From: Asterias amurensis
Taxonomy: Eukaryota > Echinodermata > Asteroidea > Forcipulatida > Asteriidae
DNA length: 64,000 nt
Direction: 5' to 3'
NCBI RefSeq assembly: GCF_032118995.1
Contig: NC_092662.1
Span: 16,009,701 to 16,073,700, forward strand
The notes under the pieces were generated by a model. That model saw nothing but the letters and a program-made list of their open reading frames with translations. It had not been told where the DNA came from and did not search any database. The stretch's first letter is position 1, and each line of letters begins with the position of its first letter. Position numbers and translations under genes: made by a program. This document shows, one piece after another, positions 31,750 to 44,400 of this stretch.

Positions 31750-34430
31750 TTATCTACAATTCACCAAGAACCCGTTCTGTATCATTGTCCTTGTTATAAG
31801 TTCCTCAAAACACTGTAATTAATATCAAACTGAAGAACGGCGGCCAAGACACAAAGATTGACAACAATCCAAGAAAAGTCACATTGCTGAGGAGTTCCTT
31901 AACTGCAATTGTCAACGGCAGCTGTTACGACGCTCAATTCCACACACTCTGGACTCCCGCTCTAGTATTAGGAGAATCAAAACTTAGAGGTGCAAGGTCG
32001 CCTTGGAGCACACTGACTGGGTTCAATAAGGATTCCTCTACACTGGGTGGGTAGGTTCATTCAGGGTTCCCTCCTTCGGGTGGGTTGGTAGGTTCAATTG
32101 TAGCTGTTCAGTTAACCACAGCTCCACAGAGGGCCCTGTGTTTTGATCAGCTGATGTTGTCACTTCAGGTCACTCCTCATGAATAACTGATGACCTCCTA
32201 ATTTGCATGACATTTCCTTGTATCGGGTGTGCTTTTGAACTTTCTGTCACCACTTATCTTTTGGAATCTGGAAAAACAAATCAAAACTGAAAATGATGAA
32301 TGGTGAATGATGACTTTCACACGTACACCACAAACAGGTGAACACAAAACACCACACATGTAGGTCATTCAATATGCAGGCCTTGCAAACTTTGCTTTCG
32401 AAGCTGGGCACAGCAATTAATTGGCTGCATAAAAAATTTAATCTTTTTACATAACCACGTACTTCCAAGTGAAATAATTCTTAAAATGCTTTTCAAATAT
32501 GTACTATTGAAAGGTTTCTACCCAAGTTTATTATTTCCACTTAATATTTTAACATACCTTCCCTTTAAACCTGACCTTCTCTTTTGATAGTAAATGTCAA
32601 ATAAACAGTACAATTTAATGCTCTTTGGGAATAATTTACGATGGCTGTCGATCCACCAAACCCACAGTAAACTGCCCTGTAATAATCATATCCACATTAC
32701 GAAGTGTACTGCGTAGCAAATGAGTAGCAGACATCTGGAAATGAGCAATGCATGGTAAGCAATAGGCACGACTTAACAATCCTATAGGGCTACCACATTG
32801 AACATTCAGAACATTTCTTCCAAATCTCCCACGGGAGATGTCAATGTTCAGAGCAGAAGCGTTGGCCAATTTCTCACAGGGAGGCGACCGTGCAATTGCC
32901 ATATTTAGTACCGGATGGAAAAAATTCATCTGTTTTTATTATTACTAGGTCCAGGCTGTGACTGCTGAGGTGTTATAGTCGGAGCCCCTCCTGACTCCTG
33001 ATTGAACCTGACTCTATAGCACTTGACGAGAATGTGTACCAGACCAATTTTGCTGCCGATTTATTTTTAATCAACATTCATGAACACATTTACCATTAGC
33101 GTGTGATAGACATGGATGGCTGCAATCATGGGTGAATATTTTAGTATGTACCATGTTGTGAACAACAAATTGAAAACTAGTCAAGAGGTAATGATTAAAT
33201 TTGACATATTATTAACAAATCATCATTAGTTCTTCGCCATCAAAGAACACAAAATACACAATTGAACAATTCTGTGTGCTTTTGCCTGTCATCTTTTCCA
33301 CTAGACTTATTTTGTTACACCAGTAAACCATAGGTTTTGATGTTACTCAGCATGAGTTCTTCACTTTGGCAATTTGATAAGGATTTGGCAATGTAATAAT
33401 TATGCACAGCCCTTTAATACAATGTACACAGAACTAAAATTGAAAGTTTGCTACACTTATTGACTTTCTAAATATTTAAGACATTGATGGTAGTTGTGCG
33501 TGTACCATGGAGGTGATTATACGCAAAAACAAACTCCACAATGCGAATACAATAATTTTAACAACTTGAACAGAAAGCATTTTTTATGGCTCATTATTCA
33601 TGACTAGTAGCAGACGTACTGAACAACACAATCAAAACAATGAATGGGAAATTTCATGGCCAGCATAACACTGGCAAAATGAAATGTTTTGTAGACATTA
33701 TTATACACACAAATTATTTACAATGCAAAAAATTATTGTGTTTACACTAAACTGCATCAGCAAGAACACACCACCCATTTTCATGGAATTGAGCAATCCA
33801 GTTTTTAAAAAACAACGATCGTTTGTGTTTTGTTTGGCATCTCATTACATGTTTTGAATATTGTATTCAGGTTCACTTTGATCGCCGGAAAATGTAAGAT
33901 TGAAATTTTCTAGTCTTTGAAGGTGTATCAAACAGAATACAATTTTATCTGGAGGGTTGGTATGAACTTTACAGTCCATATTTTATCAATATCTGCCCCT
34001 GATCGTTAACTTGAGTAATGGCATTTAAAGGAAAATTCTACAACTATCCTAATGCAAGGTTTTATTTCTTTTATAGTTTGCTTTGCTCTTTTTTCTTCTC
34101 TTTTTGGGGGGTAATTGCTCAGTCAAAATGCCAGTGATGTATACTGAGGAAGCAATGCTTTCATGGCAATTCCTGCACTGCAGCGGTCGTTAAACTTATT
34201 TTAATCTTGTGACATCACATGTTTACTAAAGAGCCACAGAGCCTGGACTTCCTGCAGGCATGATACAGTTGACAGTCCAACGAAGGAACACATAATAACC
34301 TTTCATGGAGTTTGCCCTAATCTGATTTTTATCAGCTATTGATATGAGGAAACGGGGCACATCTGAAATTTGTTCAGATGTTATTTTTAAAATATGTAGT
34401 GCAATTGTTACATAAAATATAAAACTTTCC
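31750..34430. other. RalGPS upstream region, no gene seen
   Basis: Leader and promoter of RalGPS are expected near 31740-32150. The phrase GGGTGGGTTGGTAGGTTCA recurs imperfectly at 32045 and 32080. There is no TATA box I would trust. The rest is AT-rich single-copy-looking sequence without convincing coding frames. Confidence 0.4.
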
Positions 34431-34436
34431 ACATGA

Positions 34437-35215
34437 CCAGTGTTGTATGATGCCTACCAGAAAGGCCATGGAATGCAAGGTCACTCTTCGCTTGTTGTTA
34501 ACAATAGTCTATACAACTACAATGGCATGAACATAATACAATGTCACAGCCAGACAGACTGCTTGTCATCGCCCGCCCCCCCCCTACATGTATCTCTAAC
34601 ATTATCAGTGTTGTATTTTAAGCCCTATTCACACGACAGTACTTTAACTGGGGTCCCTTGCTTAGTTCATGTCCAGGTGTTCTTATTCCTCCATGCTTAA
34701 TTTTAGCATGGTTGTAAAATTTTGAAATGTTTGACAATATTTGACATGGGAACTTGGACATAACAAAATTGTTTGTCTTTTCACACGAGGTAACATTTTA
34801 CAACAACGCTAAAATTTTACAAGGGACCCTTACTACATTTGTAAATTATGCTCATGCGAATGAAACCTGTTTTGGGGGGGCTTTCCTGCCAGAAAGGCCC
34901 TGGAATGTACAAGGTCACTCTTGTTGTAAACAATGGTCTGGTCTGCTCTAAAAAATGGACCCTGGGAACATCAACATTGGTGACCTTACCACAAGGTCAC
35001 AACCAGACAGCCTCAGTTTATCAACCAACGCCCCCCCCCCCTCCCCTACATGTACATCAGTGTTGTATCTTGCCTGCCAGGAAGGCACTGGAATGTAAAA
35101 GGTCACTCTTGTTGTAAACAATGGTCTGTACAATGAAACTGCAACATTGGTGACCTTATACAAGGTCACAGTCAGACCATGGTCAGACAGACTCATTTAC
35201 CCCCCCCCCCCCACA
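34437..35215. repeat. Three dispersed copies of a 170-180 bp unit rich in AGGTCA half-sites
   Basis: Copies at about 34437-34620, 34885-35045 and 35055-35215. Shared blocks: GTGTTGTAT, GCCTGCCAGAAAGGCCCTGGAATG, AAGGTCACTCTTGTTGTAAAC, CAATGGTCTG, GGTGACCTTA-ACAAGGTCACA, CAGACAGACT and a C-run before TACATGTA. A 265-bp unrelated stretch separates copies 1 and 2. Confidence 0.8.
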
Positions 35216-35650
35216 CACACACCCTTATCCCTTCTTATCAACAAAGGTCCATTGTGCAAATATTTGTTGGTTGACTGCATCCTAACAGAATGACTAAACG
35301 GAAGTGGAATGCCCTATCACAAGCGAAGGGCCTAATCATTAGAATAATTTCACATAATACAAGGAAATAACACTGGATTGCATGACATTTGAACAGCCCT
35401 TCGTTCACTAGCAAAAATGTCAGTTAAAATTCACTCCTCCAATTGGTCCGACTGACTACATGTAGTTCAATGGCGGAAAGCGATTCATATTTCTTGAATT
35501 TACGGACTTAGTGAAAAAGCTTGTGGACTTGTTAGTGAAATGACACGCGCTAGCTGGTCCTGCTGACTGGTCACTAAAAACATTAAGGGCAAACACCCTG
35601 TTGAATATGATGTGGACCTTATAGCTTACATGCACATTATCATGACTGGT

Positions 35651-36040
35651 TAAAGGAACACGTTGCCTTGGATCGGACAAGTTGGTCTATAAAAAGCGTT
35701 TGAAACCGTTTGTTATGAAATGTATATGGTTAGAAAGATGTTTTAAAAGTAGAATATAATGATCCACACAAGTATCTCTCAAAATTGCACGGTTTTCTTT
35801 TTACGTCGCGAACTATCACGGTCGGCCATTTATGGGGGTCAAAATTTTGACCCCCATAAATGGCCGACCGTGTTATTGGACGAGGTAAAAAGAAAACCAC
35901 GCAATTTCGAGGCATATTTGTGTAGATCATTGTATTCTACTTTTACATCATCTTTCTAACCATATGCATTTTATAATAAACGGTCAAAAACGCTTTTCAA
36001 AGACCAACTCGACCGATCCAAGGCAACGTGTTCCTTTAAA
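35651..36040. mobile_element. Foldback MITE family B, copy 3, complete
   Basis: Ends TTAAAGGAACACGTTGCC and GGCAACGTGTTCCTTTAA; arms about 190 bases; centre GGTCAAAATTTTGACC. Flanking TTAA on both sides may be target duplication. Confidence 0.9.
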
Positions 36041-39000
36041 AGAGAAAATTAATTGCTTAAAGGAAGGGTCTTACCTTCGGTAATTACCCGCACTCCAAAA
36101 CATTCAATTCATGAGCTTGAAAACATGCATCAAACTTGTGTGGTACAACATACTGTTGCACAGCCTGTATAACTTATCAATTTACAGTAGCTTTAAATCA
36201 AAATGAACCAGCACGCATCCCCAAATCACCGATAACAAATAACTTCAAGGCTACATTGGTGTCAGAGCTGTGCCACTGGGCACGTTCTTCCATTCCATTT
36301 AAATACACACTATAAGCAACCACATTTGATGAGTCACCAGAAATATCTAAATGTGTGATATACAATTGGTATTATAATATTGATTATTATTACCAACATC
36401 AGCATATCAACTGAAGGTTTAGGGCCTACACATTCGGACAATTTATCTAGATTCACTGAACCTGATAGCTTGGAAATGGACCCTGGCAAATACGATAACA
36501 AATGTTGATCTCTGACCAGTTCTGTTTACTACCAATAAAATGACACAATGAAAATAAATAAGTACTTCATGTCTACATGCGGTGGGACTTTAAATCCTAA
36601 AAGACAAGAAATATTTAGCATGGTGTGGCCATCTTGATTGCCTGGGTTGTCAAAAACTTGGGCGGTGACGTTGCAAAAGAAAAGATATTGAAACCATTCT
36701 TTATTTCACAGATTCCTGTCGCCCTATACAAGTTCTGTGCAGATTTGCAACTTAATACTACCTACATTGTACAGGTACCATCAGGAAACTACCTTGACCA
36801 AAGGTATGTGTACTGCGGAAACTTTCTGTGGTGCTCAAATCCTGACTTCCTTTAAGACATTGTGGCTTAGAACAAAGGGAATCATTATAATCTACTGTTT
36901 TGATCTGGACTTAACACCATCAAATTCATAAATGAAGATAAAAATGCAACACTTTGCAAATGTGTTTACAAGTTAATCGTTGTTCAGCATTTTAAGTAAC
37001 AGCGATGTCTTCATTCAAAATATTTATTAGATGTGCCCATTAGCTGTTTGCATTTTAACATACATTGTACCTAATATCAAAATAAGCAGTGCAAGAGCAC
37101 GTATCACACCAATTGTACTCGTAGATGCAGAGGCAGAGCTCAATTATTATTATTTATTATTTTTTTTTGGGGGGGGGGTGTCACCACAAGCCGAATGGCT
37201 TATAGCTCAAAACTTTTAGTGGACCAGAATTGTCTTTGCAAGGCCAAAATCATGAGAAAAACTTTGCCAGTCCCAGTGTAAATGTGGAGCCCTGACATCA
37301 ATGACGGATGTACTGTGTACCAGGAGAACCTACTAGAAGACATTCATTATCAGTGAGGTCAAACATCAGTCCCCTTGAAGGGAAGAAGACCCATCCTAAA
37401 CAAACAAACAACCCCGTCATGAACAAACAACTTGATCATCCCCAAGCCTACCATCCAACCACAACTTCCTTCTCCAACAACTGACAGTCACTCACTTACA
37501 AATGCTCACCATCTCACACCATGCATGATCTCTGGGACCAACAAGCCTCCCCAGCCCCATACCAATTAATAACACAACCCCTCCAGCCATAGCAGAGGAA
37601 CCAAACGTCAGTCTCTGATTCAACTACTCCTAGGGCTAACAGTAATAGGCCTCTTGATGCACTCCAGTAAAGACACTATTTTATCCTGTGAGATTTATCC
37701 CTGTTCACACTGGATCAGTGTTTTTACTGAAGGGTCCTGACACTCTAACCAGAGGGTCAACTCAGGTCATGATGGGGTTACTTGTGGAATACAGGAATTT
37801 GTTAACTTGCCCAATAGAGCTCAAGTTCTAAAGAATTGTGCCAGCCTAAATCATAGGGCAATTCAGAATAGCATGATTTTTTTTAATCTTTGATTTTGTG
37901 GTGTTTTTAATTGAAAAACACAAAAAAGTAGACCTATAGGACATGAGCGTATACATAATTGTACAACTTACGAGCAATAATCACAACAAACGGAAGTTAT
38001 CATTTGAGGATGAACTTCTAGTCTAGGTACATCAGAAAATTTATACTGAAAATCTACACTGAAACATGAAATAAAAATTATAAATAATTCACAAAATAAT
38101 GACAAATGTGAACAAAATAATATTAGCGTCTTGATAAAATATTTTAGGGGGGGGTTATATAATTCAAATTTAAAGTGGTAGGAAGTTTTTCATATCACCC
38201 ACAAAAAGAATCAATTTTATATTTTATGGTTAACATTTTATGAAAAATCTTTGACTTTTTTTTAAATACAACAATTGAATATAATATTAATAACAACAAA
38301 CACGCACCATCCATAGTCCATAGCCTTAGACAGTAACACTATGGCATGCAGTTGAGTCTCTGTCATATTTCTGTCGCTAAATCAGGCCCAACTTTTGCTC
38401 TTGAAAGGGTAGTTGCGATAGCGCAACCCTCGCTTATAATTCGCACGCACTGCAGCACTGCCTTGTAACACCCCTTTCACAGAATGGTTTAGTCCAACCA
38501 AAAAATAAAGCGTATGCAAAATATAAACCTGGGAATTCGCTCCGGGATCTGGTAAGTTTTTGTCTTTTTTCTTCAAAAATATTTTCTCAATGGTGTTTTG
38601 AGTGTTCATTAGACATTGAGGATTAAGTTCGTGCCCTTAGAATTTGTGTCATGATTTTTGAAAAGGGGTAAAAATGGGGCAAATCTGCTGACTAGCTGTC
38701 GAAATTGTACGTGTTTGACCAGATTGTCGATTGCCGCTCGAGAGAATCTCGTAACCAGTAACCCTCCGGCCTGGCAGCCGTCGAGAGGAGGGTTATGTTA
38801 TCGTAACTTTTGAAAGGGAACAGCAGTTTTCCTCTGCTGGGAAAGAGAAACATTTTAATTTTTTAGGATTTTTGCAAAAGACACCGCAGCGAAAGCACAG
38901 GAATGGCCCCTGAAAAAAATTCAGGGGCTGCTCATTTCAACAAACTTTCAAACTTTAAAATTAAATTTTAATATATTAAACATGAGATGATGGCTACTGC

Positions 39001-39960
39001 CACTCCCAGTACCACGCTCTATATTAAAATAAAAGTAAGACACAGAAAGAATATTCTTGCTTTGTTGGGCATAGGGCCAAGAAGCAGAGGGAGTCCAGTA
39101 TATTGGCAGATTTATGTGGAATGTCAGTGTCATAAGTATTTGTTATTTACGATCGTTAGTTCCTACTTTCCAATCCGGTTTATTCATTCAACCAGGAAAA
39201 AGTCATAACATTTTGTGTAGTAATTTTATAAACAACAAGGTTATTTTTGTTGAGAAAAGGCAGTAGGTTAAATTAATCATTCTCATTTCATTATTTATAT
39301 TATACAACCGAAAGAAACTTACCAACAGAAGACAAAATGACCACAAGAAATCTCACTTTTAGTCGAGCTGTCACGATAGCGAAAACAGCGAATACTTGGG
39401 CAAGCACTATGCAAACATCAACTTTGCATGAACTGTCGAAAATGCTCGATCGTCCGTTTGCGTTGCTTTTCACACGTTTGCATTGTACATCAGTGGTACT
39501 CGTGGCATTTCGTTTGATAAAGCGTAAACTTTACAGGATACCAAGTAAATTTCATACAGTCTGGTCTCCCTTATGTTATGTAGTGTATTGCATACATTAA
39601 GGATTACAGGTATTAGATTTTGCTTAAAGGAAATTTCTCGATTTGCAAAAAGGAAACAAAATAAAAATCTTTGTCTTTTAATTTTATAAAGTTGACGAGA
39701 CTTTCTATTGAGAAGCATGAGTAAGTGGAATAGCAATGACAATATGAAGAAGTGCTGAAGAAATAAAACATGTAACCTTCAAAAAAAAATTGTAACAACT
39801 TTGAATTAGGGGTGGAAGGGGTCGACCCCCTAGAAGGGGTGCGTACGCGCGTGACTTGGGCTCCCCTGCAAAGCTATAAATAATCTCATTAGATAGAAAT
39901 ACATGTACCTCATGATTCGCAAATAATTTAGTGTTGCAAATTTTTTTTTTTTTTTTTATA
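36041..39960. other. Intergenic, no gene seen
   Basis: AT-rich. Only scattered short frames without family resemblance. A C-rich, ACAAACAA-containing stretch lies at 37380-37640, and a poly(G) run at 37169-37178. I see no exon with paired splice sites here. Confidence 0.5.
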
Positions 39961-39961
39961 T

Positions 39962-40435
39962 GTGTCGCATCGCATGCAATAATGTCCTCTATGCAATACT
40001 ATCCGGAGGACATTAATGCATATGCAATAATGTCCGCCGAACGGTTTTGCATATGCAACCGTGTCCGCCCGGACGCTGCTGCATAATGCAATTGTGTCCG
40101 CCCGGACACATTTGCATATGTTGTTGTGTCCGCCCCCGTGCAAAACCGTCCTTGCAGTCCTTGACGGTCGACGGAAAACGTTAGCTATTTTTTTAACAAG
40201 CTATTAGCTAAGTAAACTACAAGTGCATTTCATAAAATTCATGTTCGCTGCAATCATAAAACCGTTAACATTTATGCTGCATAGGGTGCACATGCACGCT
40301 CGCTGTACGTTCCCGCCGGACGGTGTTTGCATAGCCCCGGACACGATTGCATATGCCAAAGTGTCCGGAGCGGACATTATTGCATGGCGGACACAATTGC
40401 ATCAGACACCGGCCCCCGCCGGAAGCGTTTTGCTA
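39962..40435. repeat. Foldback-like array of TGCATATGCAA and GTGTCCGCCCGGACAC motifs
   Basis: The left arm (39966-40165) repeats GCAATAATGTCCGCC, TTGCATATGCAA and GTGTCCGCCCGGAC; the right arm (40300-40435) carries the inverse, such as CCCCGGACACGATTGCATATGC and GCGGACATTATTGCATGGCG. The unit is about 25-33 bases. It ends shortly before the BTBD8 leader exon. Confidence 0.75.
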
Positions 40436-40440
40436 GAAAA

Positions 40441-40448
40441 TGACGTCA
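40441..40448. promoter_or_regulatory. Perfect CRE palindrome upstream of BTBD8
   Basis: TGACGTCA, the full CREB/ATF site, lies 142 bases before the donor of the leader exon, a position typical for promoter-proximal CREs. Function is inferred. Confidence 0.4.
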
Positions 40449-40570
40449 TCATCTTGACAGGCTATTTTTAGACGCTCTCATTTGAAACGGTCGTCGGCTG
40501 CATGTCAGATGTGTGTGTGTGTGGCGAGTTGGTTTGTTTACTCTCTTTTTGAATCGAGAATTGCAAGAAG

Positions 40571-40590
40571 ATGGGCGGTCGGCGTGATGG
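40571..40590 (+). other. BTBD8 5' leader exon (3' part)
   Basis: GGCGTGATGG followed by donor GTAAGT; splices to the acceptor at 41415. The upstream limit is unknown. It contains an ATG (40571) that would read Met-Gly-Gly-Arg-Arg-Asp-Gly and, after splicing, run on for a total of about 22 codons to TAA at 41463: an upstream ORF, not the protein start. Confidence 0.6.
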
Positions 40591-41495
40591 GTAAGTAGTG
40601 AGTATACGTGAAGTTGTTTAATGGTGTGAAATGGTGACGTTAATCAAGTTATAAATGAAGGTAAAATTTCTCTGGCTGGATGCTGGTGGGACATTTTTGT
40701 TCAAATTTTACCCCACTTGGTTGGTGTCGTGTTGACTGTTGTGTGTGTGTGTGGCACACCACCATGACCATGGACTGGTGATGGTCTGGAGCAATCGCTC
40801 TGACAAATAATGACAATGAATGTGGGACTGCACTGATTGATGATACACACACTGTCACTCTCTTCCTACATCCTGACATCCCTGCTCAGAGCATGGAGGC
40901 TAATTCTACCTCCATGCTCAGGTCAGAGGTACTGTATGAGTGTATAGTCAGTCAGTAGGCCTAGTTCAGTCAGTACATGTTGATGAGGGGATTATAAAAC
41001 TGAACCATGGTGGATGTTTACAGAACTTGACAGTTACATTTTAAATTTAACTGTTTTGGGGGTTTGTGGTTGTGGCAGTTGATGGATATTGATTAAAACT
41101 ATACTATTTTTAATTAAATATGAATATTTGAAACAATATATGGTATGTTCCATATCAAATTGCTAAACAATACAGAAACATCCTGACCACCACTTTTTCA
41201 TTTGTTATGAAATAAATTTGTAATCACGTACGCAGTATGACATGAGATGTGGTGACACTGGGGTGGCAGCATACAGAAATTTTTCCGGACATTGCATCAA
41301 ATTTAGCTTTATTTGTTTACGTCCAAGTTTATGGATCCAGCTGAGTAAACCAACGTAAACGTATCACATTGTAGTTGCGAAAATTCTAACCCTCTGTCCT
41401 CCCTTTTCTTCTCAGAAAAATGAAACTTTATTCAGGCAAAGGATCCAGAAGCAACAAACATTAATCTGAGACAGGCAGTAGAAAACAGACTCATC

Positions 41496-44400
41496 ATGGC
41501 CTCCACCAACACGACCAAAATCACTGCCAGGTCATCAGTTGGCAGTAGGGTCCCTGGTGCAGCCAACAGCGCCCTCAAAGTCAAGTCGCGCAAAGAAGAG
41601 GACAAAATAAAGGTTGTCTTATCGCAGCAGCTACGTGAAGACATGACCAGGTGATGAACATATTTAAACTAAATATTACCGTGACTTCAAAATAATTTTA
41701 CAGTGTTTGCACAGTTTTTGAAATGAGTTCAACTTAATCAGTGTTCATCTTTTAAACAAAGTCACAATTTTACAAGGAAAATTTGAAGGAAATAAAAAAC
41801 AAGGCCGTCGAACTTGTCAGGTCTTGAATTTACTGGCCCTACACTAACTGTCCTCGAGGCCTGTGAGCCAGCATTAAAGTCAAGTCCTAAGTTTTCTTTT
41901 CTTAATGTTAAAGTACTTTTCTTCATCACTTACAATGCAGATTGCTTGAGGTTGGCACATTCGCTGATTTGTCGTTGATCATCAACTCCGAGAAGGTACC
42001 AGTCCATCGTCATCTCCTTCAATCCCGTCTTGAACCTTTCTACTCATCCGTGATAGGACCGAGAATGTCCTCAGTTAAGGACGGGGAGGAGGTTGTCGCT
42101 GATTTGTCCACATTGGGTGTTAGTGTCGTGGAACTCAAATATTTACTCAGGTAATAAATAATAATACTGAGTTCTTATTTAGTTCTTTCAGGCCTCAAAA
42201 TAACTCACGGCACCCACAGCAATTGCCTTGGTGTCCCGTGTTGTTTTGCTGTGGTGCCCTCTGCAAAGTTCAAACACAATTTTTAATTTTCCTCTTAGAA
42301 GTGCCCCTTATCAGAGGAAAATTGCTGTGCCCCTTCAAGTTTTTCTTAAAAACTGTATAGAATAGCAAAGTGTAAAGTCAATGCATTTTAATTGACTTTT
42401 TCTCTATTTATTTTAATACTCAGGGCTATCTATGCGGAGGACGATGTCACTCCCTTTTGGGTTGTATTCCAGGAGGCCATCAAGTCACGTGACTCAAATG
42501 AGCCAATAGAATGTGAGACAGTGCGGACAGATTGTAACGGAGACCCTACCCCTGTTGCTGAACAGTGTGCAGACTCACTGCACTTAGAGAGCCTGGAAAA
42601 TGCTCTCCATAGTGAGTGCCAGACTATAAGAGATAGGCAGCAGCCTGAGGAGACAGAACGTTGTGTTGAAACGAATGATGTGACCATTGGGAGCCAGACG
42701 GTTGGTTCGTCGATGCTGTCAGTACAGGTTTGTCAGTTCGCTACCTTGCAGAGTATGGGACCAAAAAGTGCATGTGAACCTAGTACCACGGTGCAGAGTT
42801 CTCAAAATGCAATGTTGAACAGTGGAGAGCCTAAAGATAAATGTGAGCCTCGGACCCATGCACCAGAAAACCATGGCGCTACTGCAGAACCTAAGATGGC
42901 CTGTGAACCTAGTGCCACAGAGCAGAATTCTCAAAGTGCAATGTTGAACAGTGAAGAGCCTAAAAGTAAATGTGAACCTGGGACCAGCGCACAAGAAAAC
43001 CACAACACTACTGCAGAACCTAAAGTAGCCTCCAGCCCCGCAACTGTAGTACAAAACAAACACGATGCCTCATTGCAACAAGTAGAAACCAATGACGAAA
43101 ACAAACCTGAAACCACCCTGCCGAAAACCAAAGATATGGGTTTAACTAATGACACAAGTAGCCTAGAGTCTGTGGCCAGACCAAACGAGACAGTTGGAGA
43201 AAGTGATAAGTCAACTGGAGAACCTAAACATCAAGATGAGGATGGATTGCTTCCAACTGCTTGTCAACTCGGCAGAGATTTATTGCGTATTTTCCAGGGG
43301 GATTCTGATCATGATGTCACGCTGAAAGTGGATGGGAAAAATATCCCCGCTCACAGGTTAGGATTATTTGTTACAGGTCTGGGGATTGCAAACTAAGTGT
43401 ACAGTAGATTTTAAGGTGTTTCAATGGAAGTGCCCTTTGCAAGATGAAAATCATGGCTAGCCTCTTGAGACCCGAGTCTTGGCCTCATTGCCCCTTCAAA
43501 AGTTTTGCCTAGACTTTATGATTTTCCAATAGAAGTGCCTTTTGCAAAATTTGTTGTAAATCAAAATTTTATTGAATGTATATAGTATCTACATTCATAT
43601 GTAGGATTAGAGCAATGGACTGATTTTGAAAACCGAAGTTATACTCTGCCTTTGGGCTAAAGTAAATTTGAAACTAAATTTGGGATTTTTTTTTGCTGTT
43701 ATGTGTTATTTATATCCAACTCAATGTGTACCGCCCTGCAGGTTTATTCTTTGTGCCAGGTCGGAGTACTTCTCAGCGATGCTTGCTGGGAGCTGGAAGG
43801 AGAGTTCGTCTTCTGAGATTGAGATACTTGGGTTAGTTGGAGAAAAAAAGCTTTCAAAAGTACTGCAAAAGTTTTGGCACTTTCATACTGGCAGGTCTAC
43901 ATATAAATACTCTCTAAACAATTTAATATTGTTCAGGCATTTTGCTTGAAATGCGACCTGGGCTGAAGTTTGTGCAAAATGTTTGGTTTGGGACCCAAAA
44001 GCAAGAGCTGGTTTATTTTCAAAGAAATAAATATTTATTGTTTTCTTCTTGTTGTTTCTCTTATTTTTCCACAATAAAGATTCAGCTATTCTGCAGTGAT
44101 GGTTGCCCTACAGTGGATTTATGGAGGGTTATATGAACTACCAGATCAAGGTGTGGTGCTCAAGTGAGTTCAGTAAAAGCCTTAATTTAGAAAATGAATT
44201 ATGTTATTTTGTGGTGTATTTATGGTTAAAACATTATTCAACTCAATTTCTAACTCCAATCCCAGAAAAGATAGTTTTAGCCAGACTTTTAAAAATTCTA
44301 GATCATCTATCAGACATGCTTTGTTTGGCGCCCTGGCCAACGTGGGGAACGCTTGGCCAAGAGAAAGCATGTGTCTTTTCATCCATATTATTATTGTGTT

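Noticed and set aside
35730..35959. Paired frames MIYTNMPRNCVVFFL and MIHTSISQNCTVFFL on opposite strands
   Set aside because: Both arise from the two arms of the family B palindrome.
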